Positions 42,004 through 50,457 of a stretch of 64,000 bases of DNA are shown in pieces (position 1 is the first letter of the stretch; every line of letters starts with the position of its first letter). The notes below the pieces were generated by a model. It was not told where the DNA came from. It did no database searches and worked only from the letters and a program-made list of their open reading frames with translations. The stretch is taken from contig CAMATZ010000016.1 in the NCBI GenBank assembly GCA_945861275.1, positions 1-64,000 on the forward strand. The letters are read 5' to 3'. The DNA comes from Bordetella parapertussis (GTDB lineage: Bacteria > Pseudomonadota > Gammaproteobacteria > Burkholderiales > SG8-41). Made by a program: the position numbers and the translations under genes.

Positions 42004-42113
42004 GTAGGTTGGGCTGAGCCTGCGAAGCCCAACACCGTAACCTTCGATCCTCCACTGCCGGCGTTTCGTGATGCGTCGTTGTGTTGGGCTTCACTGCGCT
42101 CAGCCCAACCTAC
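42004..42113. repeat. Inverted repeat of the GTAGGTTGGGCTGAGC type
   Basis: Arms 42004-42035 and 42081-42113 (about 32-33 bases, a few mismatches) pair around a 45-base centre. From memory, this intergenic hairpin type is scattered in many proteobacterial genomes. The 297 bases between the PH-domain and PIN genes hold this and no visible gene. Confidence 0.75.
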
Positions 42114-42180
42114 GGTATCGTGGCAATAACAGTTATGGTGTGATGCATAAACGTGCTTGCCTGTGAAGAGGAGAAGCGAA

Positions 42181-42690
42181 ATGTATCCCGTCATTCGCGC
42201 CACGCTACAATGGCTTCGTATGCCACAAAGCGTAATGCGACTGGTGCTCGATACCAACGTCTGGCTCGACTGGCTGGTGTTTGCCGATGCCGGCGCCGCG
42301 CCAATAAAAAACGCTGTCGCGCGGGGAACTGCTGCCGTTTTTATTTCGGCTGGTTGCGAGGTCGAACTTAAGCGCGTGCTCGGCTATCCCTTGTCAGGCC
42401 GTGCACTTAACGCAGATACTCAGGCAACGGCGCTGGCGCAATGCCGCGCGGTTGCGCGCGACGTGCGGGACTGCGCCGAACCCCACGCCATCGCCGACCT
42501 GCCGCGCTGTGCAGACCCCGACGATCAAATGTTCCTGGAACTGGCGCGCGACTGCCGCGCCGATGCGCTGATCACCAAAGACCGTGACTTGCTTGCACTG
42601 GCGACGCGCAAAGTCAAACCACTGCCCTTTCGTATCCTCACACCGCGCGAGTTTGCGCGTGATGCTTCCCCCGCTCCCGTCATCGGTTAG
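42181..42690 (+). CDS. PIN-domain toxin-like protein (COG1569 type), without visible antitoxin
   Basis: Putative ribonuclease of a type II toxin-antitoxin system. PIN acidic residues are seen: VLDTNVWLDWL, CEVELKRVL, DPDDQMFLELA and ITKDRDLL. The 169-residue start at 42181 has AGGAG; a start at MRLVLDTNVW (42238) is the usual family N-terminus. No antitoxin gene flanks it, so it may be solitary or non-toxic. Confidence 0.8.
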   Translation: MYPVIRATLQWLRMPQSVMRLVLDTNVWLDWLVFADAGAAPIKNAVARGTAAVFISAGCEVELKRVLGYPLSGRALNADTQATALAQCRAVARDVRDCAEPHAIADLPRCADPDDQMFLELARDCRADALITKDRDLLALATRKVKPLPFRILTPREFARDASPAPVIG

Positions 42691-42730
42691 ACTCTATTTG
42701 GCGCATGACCACAATAGAATAATATCAATT

Positions 42731-42744
42731 AAAACAAATAGTTA
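42731..42744 (+). repeat. AT-rich start-site motif, copy 4
   Basis: Exact AAAACAAATAGTTA, 13 bases before the ATG at 42757; the intervening CAGGATGGCCCA holds a weak ribosome site. Confidence 0.6.
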
Positions 42745-42756
42745 CAGGATGGCCCA

Positions 42757-43449
42757 ATGACCGCATCCAGCACCATCAACGTGATGGCCACCGCCGCCTT
42801 CAAGGAGGCTTATCTCGAACTGGTGCCGCAATTCGAGCGCGCCAGCGGACACCAAGTGATTAGCACCTGGACCAACACGCTGGATATCGTCAAGCGCGTG
42901 AAGGCGGGTGAGGCTACCGACCTTGCGGTGATGTCAGGCAACGCGATTGATGAACTCATCGCCGCCGGCAAATTTGCACCAGGCAGCCGCACCGATATCG
43001 CGTCATCGTGGGTGGCAATGGCGGTGCGCCAGGGTGCGCCCAGGCCCGACATCAGTTCCGGCGACGCATTCAGGCGCGCCATGCTTGCCGCAAAGTCGAT
43101 AGCGTATTCGACCGGCCCCAGCGGCGTTTATCTGATCGGACTGTTTCAACGCATGGGTATCGCCGGACAGTTGGCGTCCAAGGTGAAACAGATCAAAGGC
43201 GAACCGGTGGGCGCTTGCGTCGCACGCGGCGAAATCGAAATCGGCTTTCAGCAAATGAGTGAGTTGCTACCGGTGCCCGGTATCGATATCGTCGGCGGTC
43301 TGTCGAAGGACATCGAGGAGATCACTTTGTTTGCCACCGGCCGGCATATCAACACCCCGGTGGCCGAAGCCGCCAACGCATTGACACAATTTTTCAAAAC
43401 GGCATCAGCACATACGATCATCCGCGCCAAAGGCATGGAACCGGCCTGA
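42757..43449 (+). CDS. ModA-like periplasmic-binding-protein fold, no signal peptide
   Basis: A 230-residue solute-binding-protein fold (SBP_bac_11 / ModA type): INVMATAAFKEAYLELVPQFERASGHQV and the domain-crossing STGPSGVYLIGLFQRMGI. Unlike true receptors it begins MTASSTINVMATAAF with no signal sequence, so it should be cytoplasmic unless an unrecognised start exists. No ABC permease or ATPase is adjacent. It is followed 22 bases later by the NHL propeller gene. Confidence 0.8.
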   Translation: MTASSTINVMATAAFKEAYLELVPQFERASGHQVISTWTNTLDIVKRVKAGEATDLAVMSGNAIDELIAAGKFAPGSRTDIASSWVAMAVRQGAPRPDISSGDAFRRAMLAAKSIAYSTGPSGVYLIGLFQRMGIAGQLASKVKQIKGEPVGACVARGEIEIGFQQMSELLPVPGIDIVGGLSKDIEEITLFATGRHINTPVAEAANALTQFFKTASAHTIIRAKGMEPA

Positions 43450-43471
43450 TAACTTATTGGAGATAAAAGCA

Positions 43472-44560
43472 ATGACTAAAATCAGTATGTTACGTTCAAT
43501 CATTCTCGCCGCCGCGCTGGGGCTGTGCACCAGCGCCATTGCCGCCGATGCGCCGAAGTTCGAACTCGATCCCGCGTGGCCGAAAGTCCCCGAAAAATGG
43601 AAACTCGGCGACGCCTCCAGCATTGCCATCGACGCGCAGGACAATGTGTGGGTGCTGCATCGCCCGCGCACGCTGAAAGGTGAACAGGCGAACATGGCTG
43701 CGCCCGCGATCATGATATTCGACAGTGCAGGCAATTACCTGCGCAGTTGGGGCGGCGCCGGCACTGGCTTTGAATGGCCGCAACGCGAGCACGGCATCCA
43801 CATCGATTACAAGGGGCACGTGTGGGTGGGCGGCAATAATTGTCCGGCGCGCGCACTGCCCGGCCTGCAACCGGTGGGCGACGATCAGTTGCTCAAATTC
43901 ACCCAGGACGGAAAATTCGTCCTGCAGATCGGCCGCGCTACGCAAAGCAAAGGCAACGCCGACACCATGAACCTGCAACAACCGGCGGATGTGTGGGTGC
44001 ATCGCAAGACCAACGAATTGTTTGTCGCCGACGGCTACGGCAACCATCGCGTGGCGGTGTTCGATGCCGACAGCGGCAAGTTCAAGCGCATGTGGGGCGC
44101 CTTCGGCAACAAGCCTTTGGACAATTTCGCCTGCCCGCCGCCGAGCCTGAAAGCCGTTGCGGACGGCCCCGGTCCCGATCAGTTCAGCATCGTTCACGCC
44201 ATACGCGTGGCCGATGACGGCATGGTGTATGTAGCCGACCGCGAAAACCGCCGCGTGCAGATGTTCACCAGCGAAGGCAAATTTCTCAGGCAGTACGTGC
44301 GGCACAACGCGCCGTTCGCGCGCAACGTCGCGCTCTCACCCGATGCGCAGCAACGCTTTCTCTACGTGGGCGGTGGCATCGACATCGTGATCCTCGACCG
44401 CCAAACGCTGGAGTTCGTCGATGTGATCGGCGGCAGCGGCCTGCTTGGCGGCGGCCATCAAATCGCCACCGATTCCAAAGGCAATATCTACGTCGCGCAA
44501 ACCGCGCGCGGATTGCAAAAGCTGGTTTACAAAGGCATGGGGCCAGTGACCAGCAAGTAA
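43472..44560 (+). CDS. Secreted NHL-repeat beta-propeller protein
   Basis: A 362-residue exported propeller. Signal peptide is ~1-24 (ending TSAIAA-D). Blade motifs such as SSIAIDAQDNVWVLHRP, HGIHIDYKGHVWVGGN, VWVHRKTNELFVADGYGNHRVAVFD and IRVADDGMVYVADRENRRVQMF are the NHL pattern, akin to peptidyl-amidating lyase propellers. No catalytic role can be shown. ATG 43472 is preceded by TTGGAGAT. Confidence 0.85.
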   Translation: MTKISMLRSIILAAALGLCTSAIAADAPKFELDPAWPKVPEKWKLGDASSIAIDAQDNVWVLHRPRTLKGEQANMAAPAIMIFDSAGNYLRSWGGAGTGFEWPQREHGIHIDYKGHVWVGGNNCPARALPGLQPVGDDQLLKFTQDGKFVLQIGRATQSKGNADTMNLQQPADVWVHRKTNELFVADGYGNHRVAVFDADSGKFKRMWGAFGNKPLDNFACPPPSLKAVADGPGPDQFSIVHAIRVADDGMVYVADRENRRVQMFTSEGKFLRQYVRHNAPFARNVALSPDAQQRFLYVGGGIDIVILDRQTLEFVDVIGGSGLLGGGHQIATDSKGNIYVAQTARGLQKLVYKGMGPVTSK

Positions 44561-44581
44561 GCGCAAGGTGAACCTTGCGGT

Positions 44582-44611
44582 AAAAAAAATACCGGCGGCG
44601 TGAGCCGCCGG
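44582..44611 (-). terminator. Rho-independent terminator for the HACL-like gene
   Basis: On the minus strand, the 8-bp stem CCGGCGGC/GCCGCCGG (44592-44599 with 44604-44611, loop GTGA) is followed by a run of eight T (complement of 44582-44589). It lies 52 bases past the stop of the minus-strand gene. Confidence 0.8.
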
Positions 44612-44662
44612 CTTACCGTATAACGATAACCGGCCCGCTCGCGCGTGGCCGGGGTGCTCTCA

Positions 44663-46321
44663 TCAACTCGTGTGCCAGCCGAACTGCTGCGGCTTGCGGC
44701 CGGCGGCGTGATGCAGTTGCACGTTCACCAGAGCCGGCCCTTTGAACTTCATGGCCCCATCCAGCGCGGCTTTCAGGTCCTTGGGATCGGTGACGAAGTA
44801 GCCCTTGCCGCCGAACGCTTCCATCATTTTGTCGTAACGCGCGCCGACCGTCAGATGACCCGGCGCGGCTTTCAGCGGGTCGTCGGGCAGTGCGGCGGCG
44901 CCGCCGCCGATTCCGCCATTGTTCAGCACCACGATCTTCACCGGCATTTTGTGGCGGCAGACGGTTTCCATTTCCATGCCGGAGAAACCGATCGCCGAGT
45001 CACCGGAAACCGAAATGATCGGCCGGTCCGGATGCACCGCGGCAGCGGCCAGCACAAAACCCATGCCTACCCCCATGGTACCGTAGCTGCCGGCATCCAG
45101 CCGCGTGCGCGGGCTGTTGTTCGGCATCTGCGTGCGGCCGATATCCATGGTGTTCGCGCCTTCACCGATGATGATGGCGTCCTTGGGAATCCACGGGCTG
45201 ATGTCGCGGAACGCGCGATAGTAATTGGTCGGTGCCGACTCGTCGTCGATCATCGACTGAATTTGTTTCGCGTTGGCGGCCGATTTCTCGGCGAGCACTT
45301 TATGCCAGGGCGTATCCTTCGGATAGAACCACTCGCGGCCTTCGAGCGCCCGGTTCAGCTGCCCAACGATCGCCTTGCCATCGCCCACCAGTGCCACCTC
45401 GGCGGGGACATTCTGGCTGATCGCTTCCGGCGAAATATCGAGCTGCACGATGCGCACACTCTTGTTAAACCGCGGCGGCAGGCCGAAATGCATGATCCAG
45501 TTGAGCCGCGCACCCATCAGCACAATCACGTCCGCTTCCTGCAGTGCGTGGCTGCGCGACGCACCTACCGACAGTGGATGACTGTCGTCGATCACGCCCT
45601 TGCCCATGGGGGAGGCGAGGAATGGCACGCCAGTGCGTTCGACAAAGGCGCGGACTTCTTCCTCGGCGCCGGACCAGGCCATGCCTTTGCCGACGATGAC
45701 CAGCGGGCGTTGCGCGGATTTCAGTACATCCAGCGCCTGATCGATGTACTCCTGCGGCGCGGCGATACGCGGCGGATCAGCGCAACGGCCGGGGAAGCGG
45801 ACAGTATCCTCCTCCGCCTCGCCCAGAATGATATCGTCCGGCATGTCGAGATAGGCAGCACCGGGTCGGCCGTAGATGCAATTGCGCACAGCCATTTCAA
45901 CATAGAACGGAATGCGATAAGGGTGTTCCACTGCGTGCGCAAATTTGCAGAAAGGCGTGGCGATCAGCACCCCGCGCTCTTCCTGGAATGCGCCCATGCC
46001 GTTCTGCCGCACGGGCGAGGCGCCACCGATCAGAATCATCGGCCAGCAGTTTTCCTTCGCATTGGAGAGGCCGGAAAGGCCATGCACCACGCCCGGCCCC
46101 GATACCACGAGGCAGGCGCCAGGCCGGCCCGTCATGTAGCCGACGGCCCCGGCGGCATAGGAAGCCGCCTGCTCATTGCGGCAGCCATAGTATTTAATGC
46201 CGGCCTTTTGCGCCTCGCGCGCAATCGGCTGCACCGGGAAACCGACGATGCCGAACATGTAGTCAACGCCTTGATCTTTCAAGGCTCGCGCCATGATCGC
46301 AGCGCCCGTTAGTTTTGCCAT
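44663..46321 (-). CDS. 2-hydroxyacyl-CoA lyase / oxalyl-CoA decarboxylase-like ThDP enzyme
   Basis: ThDP enzyme that probably cleaves a 2-hydroxyacyl-CoA (formyl-CoA plus aldehyde) or decarboxylates a related CoA ester. Text strongly recalls HACL1: IVGFPVQPIAREAQKAGIKYYGCRNEQAASYAAGAVGYMTGRPGACLVVSGPGVVHG, NCWPMILIGG and MGAFQEE. Catalytic Glu is Glu50; the ThDP-Mg motif is GDSAIGFSG...VVLNNGG near 445-475. Length 552. It ends the minus-strand cluster and is followed by a terminator; a palindrome lies 82 bases upstream. True substrate unknown. Confidence 0.88.
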   Translation of the reverse strand: MAKLTGAAIMARALKDQGVDYMFGIVGFPVQPIAREAQKAGIKYYGCRNEQAASYAAGAVGYMTGRPGACLVVSGPGVVHGLSGLSNAKENCWPMILIGGASPVRQNGMGAFQEERGVLIATPFCKFAHAVEHPYRIPFYVEMAVRNCIYGRPGAAYLDMPDDIILGEAEEDTVRFPGRCADPPRIAAPQEYIDQALDVLKSAQRPLVIVGKGMAWSGAEEEVRAFVERTGVPFLASPMGKGVIDDSHPLSVGASRSHALQEADVIVLMGARLNWIMHFGLPPRFNKSVRIVQLDISPEAISQNVPAEVALVGDGKAIVGQLNRALEGREWFYPKDTPWHKVLAEKSAANAKQIQSMIDDESAPTNYYRAFRDISPWIPKDAIIIGEGANTMDIGRTQMPNNSPRTRLDAGSYGTMGVGMGFVLAAAAVHPDRPIISVSGDSAIGFSGMEMETVCRHKMPVKIVVLNNGGIGGGAAALPDDPLKAAPGHLTVGARYDKMMEAFGGKGYFVTDPKDLKAALDGAMKFKGPALVNVQLHHAAGRKPQQFGWHTS

Positions 46322-46402
46322 TTTGTGCTCCTGTGGTAGTTATTGCAGTCGGATGTAATACGGACTTTCAGAATCATCAACCATCAGCATAAGAATGAAT
46401 AT

Positions 46403-46431
46403 AACGCGAATCACTATAAATTACTCGCGTT
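46403..46431. promoter_or_regulatory. Palindrome upstream of the HACL-like gene, possible operator
   Basis: AACGCGA (46403-46409) and TCGCGTT (46425-46431) flank 15 AT-rich bases, 82-110 bases before the gene start. Size and symmetry suit a dimeric regulator; no regulator gene is adjacent. Confidence 0.35.
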
Positions 46432-46482
46432 AAAGAGTCCAGCGGCGCGCACAAGGTGCATCCTTAACGAAAACCCAAAAAA

Positions 46483-48135
46483 TCAGGCATCCTCGCCATA
46501 CAGCATGCGGCGATAGGTGATATTCACGACATTGCGTGAGATGCGCACGTCGAGCACCATCGGCCCGTCGCCCGCCAGAAACGCGTCGATGCCCGCACCC
46601 AGTTCATCAAGCGTGCGCACCACTTTCCCGCGACAGCCAAAGCCGCGCGCCACCGCGCCGAAATCCGGCGAACGCACACTCGCCAGACTGGCCTCAAAGC
46701 CCGACGCTTTCAGCTTGTGGAACTCAGCGCCCAGTCCTTCGTCGTTAAGAATGATAAACAGCAGCTTCAACCCCAGCCGCGATGCGGTATCGAGTTCCTG
46801 AATGTTCTGCATCGCGCCGCCGTCACCCTCGATCAGCGCCAACGGTTGTTCCAGTGCGACCGCCATGCCTATCGCCGTGGGCAATGTTTGGCCGATACAA
46901 CCAAAGCCGTTGACGAACGCGTGCAGCACGCGCGGCTTTTTCATGATCATCACCGGAAACGCGAACGAATGTCCCACGCCGATAGCCACGCCTACCGTGG
47001 ACGGCAGGCGTTCGTCGATGATGCGCGCAGCTTCGCGCGGATCCATCGTGCCCGCTTCGATTTCATATTCCGCCGCGTCACGGTCGGCGCTGAGCAAAAT
47101 CTTCCTCACCGCTGGGGTTCTGAAATTTTCTTTAGAAATAAATACTTGCGATAAGGCGGCGTCGATGGCCTGTACGCTCGCCAGAGCGTCTCCCTGCACA
47201 TAACAAGCAGCGCGCTGGTCGTTGCCCATCAGCACTGTCTGCTCAGTGTTGATGTGCACGATGCGCGCTTTGGGAAACAGCAAGCCGCCTTCGAGCGTGT
47301 GCGGATTCAAACTCGCGCCGACGGCGATCACACAATCCGCTTCCCCAAACAGCTCCATCACCGCGCGCGTCGAAAACATACCGCAGATGCCGGCATGAAA
47401 CTCGCCGCTGATGGCGCCCTTGGCTACCAGCGACGTCGCGGTCAGCGCACCGAGGCGCTGTGCGAGGCGCTCAGCCGCTTCAAGCGCCCCGGACTGCACT
47501 GCACCATCGCCCACCACCACTACCGGCTTCCTGCTCGCCGCAATAATGCTGACAGCTTGCGCGAGTTGCTCGTCCGCCGGCTTGATGCGTTGCTGGCCGC
47601 TGAATAACGTGGCCGAAGGCAGATAGTCGTCGCCATCGCTATCGATGTTCATGTCCTGCACGTTCATCGGGTAGCACAACACCACCGGACGCCGCTGCAC
47701 GCGCGCCTGATAAAACGCTTGGCGCACCGCGTCTTCCGCGAATGACGGCGTCAGCACCTCGATATAGCCCGCACCGGTAGCGCTCACCAATCGATCCTGG
47801 TTCAGCGACTGATTGGCCCATTCGTTATTGAAGTGCGTGCGGCTGGTGTAAATCACCACCGGCACGCGCGCTTTAGTCGCGGCGACCAGCGACGTGGTCA
47901 TGCGCGTGATGCCGGGGCCATGCGTCACATTGCATACACCGACTTTACCGGTGGCGCGCGCCCAGCCCTCGGCCATCGACAAGCCCGCGCCTTCGTCGCG
48001 CACATCGATCATGCGTACGCCGGAAATCTTCGACAGGGCGGCAGCCCACGACATATTGCCGTCGCCCATCAGGCCGAATACTGTAGTTGCGCCTTCCCTT
48101 ACAAAGGCGTTGGCTACGGCTTGGTAAACCTTCAC
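46483..48135 (-). CDS. Acetolactate synthase-like thiamine diphosphate enzyme (2)
   Basis: A 550-residue ThDP enzyme with all three domains: Glu48 activates ThDP (IDVRDEGAGLSMAEGWARATG), the middle domain has VVVVGDGAV, and the ThDP-binding motif is EGDGGAMQNIQELDTASRLGL...NDE. It is only distantly like acetolactate synthase, has no regulatory subunit gene nearby, and is more likely catabolic. It begins 11 bases after the amidohydrolase stop, so the two are coupled. Confidence 0.85.
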   Translation of the reverse strand: MKVYQAVANAFVREGATTVFGLMGDGNMSWAAALSKISGVRMIDVRDEGAGLSMAEGWARATGKVGVCNVTHGPGITRMTTSLVAATKARVPVVIYTSRTHFNNEWANQSLNQDRLVSATGAGYIEVLTPSFAEDAVRQAFYQARVQRRPVVLCYPMNVQDMNIDSDGDDYLPSATLFSGQQRIKPADEQLAQAVSIIAASRKPVVVVGDGAVQSGALEAAERLAQRLGALTATSLVAKGAISGEFHAGICGMFSTRAVMELFGEADCVIAVGASLNPHTLEGGLLFPKARIVHINTEQTVLMGNDQRAACYVQGDALASVQAIDAALSQVFISKENFRTPAVRKILLSADRDAAEYEIEAGTMDPREAARIIDERLPSTVGVAIGVGHSFAFPVMIMKKPRVLHAFVNGFGCIGQTLPTAIGMAVALEQPLALIEGDGGAMQNIQELDTASRLGLKLLFIILNDEGLGAEFHKLKASGFEASLASVRSPDFGAVARGFGCRGKVVRTLDELGAGIDAFLAGDGPMVLDVRISRNVVNITYRRMLYGEDA

Positions 48136-48146
48136 TTAGCTTTCAC

Positions 48147-49220
48147 TTAGAACGGCGCAATACCCAGCAATTTACCTGCGGTTTCACCGAGCATCATGCG
48201 CTTCTCCGCATCGGAGAAATGCGGACAGTTGAGGATGTGATCCACTGAATTGGCCTGCCACGGAATCGGATGATCGGTGCCGATGACCAGTTGGCCGACA
48301 CCCATATCCGCAGCCAGATGGCGCAGCGCTTCGTCGCTGAACACCAGCGTGTCGTAATACATCTGGCGCATGTATTCCGTGGGCTTTTTCCGCAGTTTGA
48401 TACCGCTGTCCATTTCGGGTGCTACGCGCAACCCATTGTCCGAGCGCGCCGCGTAGGAGGCGACAAAACCGCCGCCATGCGCGGAGCAGACTTTGAGACC
48501 AGGGAATTTTTCCAGCGTGCCTTCGAAGATCAGGTGCGACAGCGCGATCGTGGTATCCAGCGGATTGCCGATGACATTGGTCAGCCAGCCGTTGCCTTTG
48601 AGGCGCTTGGCCAGTTCCGGCGTGCCTTGCGGATGAATAAAAATCAGCACGCCCAATTCCTCTGCTTTCGCCCACACCGGATGAAATTTCGCATCGGCGA
48701 ATTCTTCACCATGCACACTGCCGCCGATGGCCGCACCGCGCATGCCGAGTTTTTTTACCGCGTGCTCAAGCTGCTGCACCGCAATTTCGGGATGCTGCAG
48801 GGTCAGCGAGGCGAAGCCCACGAAACGATCCGGGTGTACCGCACACAGTTCGGCCAGTGTCTCGTTGTTTATCTTGACGATTTCGACCGCCAGATCGCGC
48901 GCCAGGTGATACCAATGCGGGTTGATGCTGATGGCCTCGACGTCGATGCCCTGCTCGTCCATTTCGCCGATGCGCCGCAAGCCCACATCGCCGAGGCCCG
49001 GCCCGCGTTCTTTCAGATGATCCTTGCCCATGAGTTCCAGCGCCTTGGGGATCACGCAGTGCGCATGCACGTCGATGGTTTTGACGCGCTTGCCGGCGAC
49101 GATCACTTGCCGGCGGCGTCCACCACCGGGCTGCGCCGCCGCTTCGTTGGTGGCACTATTCAGGCCGCCGCAGCCGACGAATTGCAGGCTGCCTTGGTGT
49201 GTATAGGAATCGTCGCGCAT
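48147..49220 (-). CDS. Amidohydrolase-family metalloenzyme (ACMSD-like decarboxylase/hydrolase)
   Basis: A 357-residue amidohydrolase_2 protein. Metal ligands are visible in TIDVHAHCVIP (~50), FIHPQGTP (~190), VCSAHGGGF (~250) and IGTDHPIPW (~320). The fold includes the decarboxylases ACMSD and 5-carboxyvanillate decarboxylase, so either decarboxylation or hydrolysis is possible. The ATG at 49220 has AGGAG. The first ~40 residues (Gly/Arg-rich) are unusual. Confidence 0.85.
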   Translation of the reverse strand: MRDDSYTHQGSLQFVGCGGLNSATNEAAAQPGGGRRRQVIVAGKRVKTIDVHAHCVIPKALELMGKDHLKERGPGLGDVGLRRIGEMDEQGIDVEAISINPHWYHLARDLAVEIVKINNETLAELCAVHPDRFVGFASLTLQHPEIAVQQLEHAVKKLGMRGAAIGGSVHGEEFADAKFHPVWAKAEELGVLIFIHPQGTPELAKRLKGNGWLTNVIGNPLDTTIALSHLIFEGTLEKFPGLKVCSAHGGGFVASYAARSDNGLRVAPEMDSGIKLRKKPTEYMRQMYYDTLVFSDEALRHLAADMGVGQLVIGTDHPIPWQANSVDHILNCPHFSDAEKRMMLGETAGKLLGIAPF

Positions 49221-49268
49221 GATGCTCTCCTGAGTTGGCCGGGTTACCGAGAGGCTAAAAACATTTAG

Positions 49269-49335
49269 CCGCAGATTTCACAGATGAACACGGATTTTTT
49301 CGCGGGTAATCTGTGTTCTTCTGTGAAGTTTGCGG
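49269..49335. repeat. Inverted repeat related to 32605-32681
   Basis: Arms 49269-49296 and 49308-49335 (28 bases, about four mismatches) share the CACAGATGAACAC core. It lies upstream of the amidohydrolase in the 160-base gap after the Bug gene. Confidence 0.75.
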
Positions 49336-49380
49336 CGAAGGGTTTGAAGTTGTTGTCAAGAGCCAATTATCTCACGCGTC

Positions 49381-50340
49381 TTACTCCCCAATACGCACTT
49401 TCGCTTTGCGGATCACTCCTGTCCATTTTTCCGCTTCAGCTTTCAGGAACGCAGCAAACTCCTGCGGCGTGCTGGCGATGATTTCGGCGGCTTCATTTGA
49501 CAAGCGCCCGCTCACCTCTTTGGATTTCAGCGCCTTGACCGTGCCCTCGTGCAGCACGCGCAGCACCGGCGCGGGCGTGGCGGCGGGAACCATCATGCCG
49601 TACCAGCCTGTGACCACGTAACCGGGCACACCGGATTCGCCGACGGTCGGCACCTGCGGTGCGGCGCTGGATCTTTTGCCGCTGGTCACCGCCAGCGCGC
49701 GCAATCGCCCTGCCTTGATCATTTGCGCGCCGGCCAAAAAGTTATTCAGAAAAACCGGCACCTGCCCCGACAGCAAATCCGTCATCGCCTGCCCCGCGCC
49801 TTTATACGGCACATGCACCAGGTCGATGCCCGCTATGCTCTTAAAGAGTTCCATGCCCAGGTGCGGGCCGCTGCCGTTGCCCGATGAGGCGAACGTCAAC
49901 TGTCCGGGTCGCGACTTCGCAAAAGCGACAAACTCTTTGGTGTTTTTCACCGGCAGCGACGGATGCACGGTGATCACAAACGGATACTCGGCGAGCACCG
50001 TCACCGGCGCGTGATCATCGGGACCGTAAGGTAATTTGGCATACAACGCGGGATTGATCACATGTGTCGCCAGCGTGATCAACACCGTGTAACCATCGGG
50101 CGCGGCTTTCGCCACCACGTCCGAACCGATGATGCCGTTGGCGCCCGCACGATTGTCGACGATGACCGGCTGACCCATCATCTCGTTCATTTTTTGCGCC
50201 AGCGTGCGCGCGACGACATCGGTGCCGCCGCCCGGCGGATACGGCACGACGATGCGGATGGGCTTGACTGGATAGTTTTGTGCGCCACTGGCGCCAACAA
50301 ATAACCACATCACGCACACAGCAGCAACCATGATATTCAT
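49381..50340 (-). CDS. Bug/TctC-family periplasmic solute-binding protein (3)
   Basis: A 319-residue receptor with signal peptide ~1-20 (ending VGASGA-Q) and classic Bug text: YPVKPIRIVVPYPPGGGTDVVARTLAQKM, DNRAGANGIIGSDVVAKAAPDGYT. Placed between an alpha/beta hydrolase and an amidohydrolase on the same strand, it may bind the compound the cluster consumes (inference). Confidence 0.94.
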   Translation of the reverse strand: MNIMVAAVCVMWLFVGASGAQNYPVKPIRIVVPYPPGGGTDVVARTLAQKMNEMMGQPVIVDNRAGANGIIGSDVVAKAAPDGYTVLITLATHVINPALYAKLPYGPDDHAPVTVLAEYPFVITVHPSLPVKNTKEFVAFAKSRPGQLTFASSGNGSGPHLGMELFKSIAGIDLVHVPYKGAGQAMTDLLSGQVPVFLNNFLAGAQMIKAGRLRALAVTSGKRSSAAPQVPTVGESGVPGYVVTGWYGMMVPAATPAPVLRVLHEGTVKALKSKEVSGRLSNEAAEIIASTPQEFAAFLKAEAEKWTGVIRKAKVRIGE

Positions 50341-50353
50341 AATTATTATAATA

Positions 50354-50367
50354 AAAACAAATACTTA
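50354..50367 (+). repeat. AT-rich start-site motif, copy 5
   Basis: Exact AAAACAAATACTTA, 14-27 bases upstream of the minus-strand Bug start and inverted relative to that gene. The flank (ATTATAATAAAAAC) is shared with the sequence before the CbbQ-like gene at 11730. Confidence 0.6.
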
Positions 50368-50375
50368 CAGTGCAT

Positions 50376-50457
50376 CGTCGGATGGGTGGAGCGCAGCCTA
50401 ACCCATCGGGGGTTGTCGTGCTTGTGATGGGTTGCGCTGCGCTCCACCCATCCTACG
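50376..50457. repeat. Inverted repeat of the GGATGGGTGGAGCGCAG type
   Basis: Arms 50376-50407 and 50426-50457 (32 bases, three mismatches) around an 18-base loop. It ends just inside the last codon of the alpha/beta hydrolase gene and separates it from the Bug gene. Confidence 0.75.

Noticed and set aside
44645..46312. A 555-codon plus-strand open frame
   Set aside because: It is antisense to the HACL-like gene over its whole length, His/Arg-rich and without motifs; long antisense frames are usual in GC-rich genes.
46322..46482. A TPP riboswitch before the ThDP enzyme genes
   Set aside because: No THI-box-like core was found here or upstream of the other ThDP genes; the enzymes use rather than make the cofactor.
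47126..47151. Another copy of the AT-rich start-site motif (AGAAATAAATACTTG)
   Set aside because: It has at least three mismatches and lies inside the coding sequence of ThDP enzyme 2.
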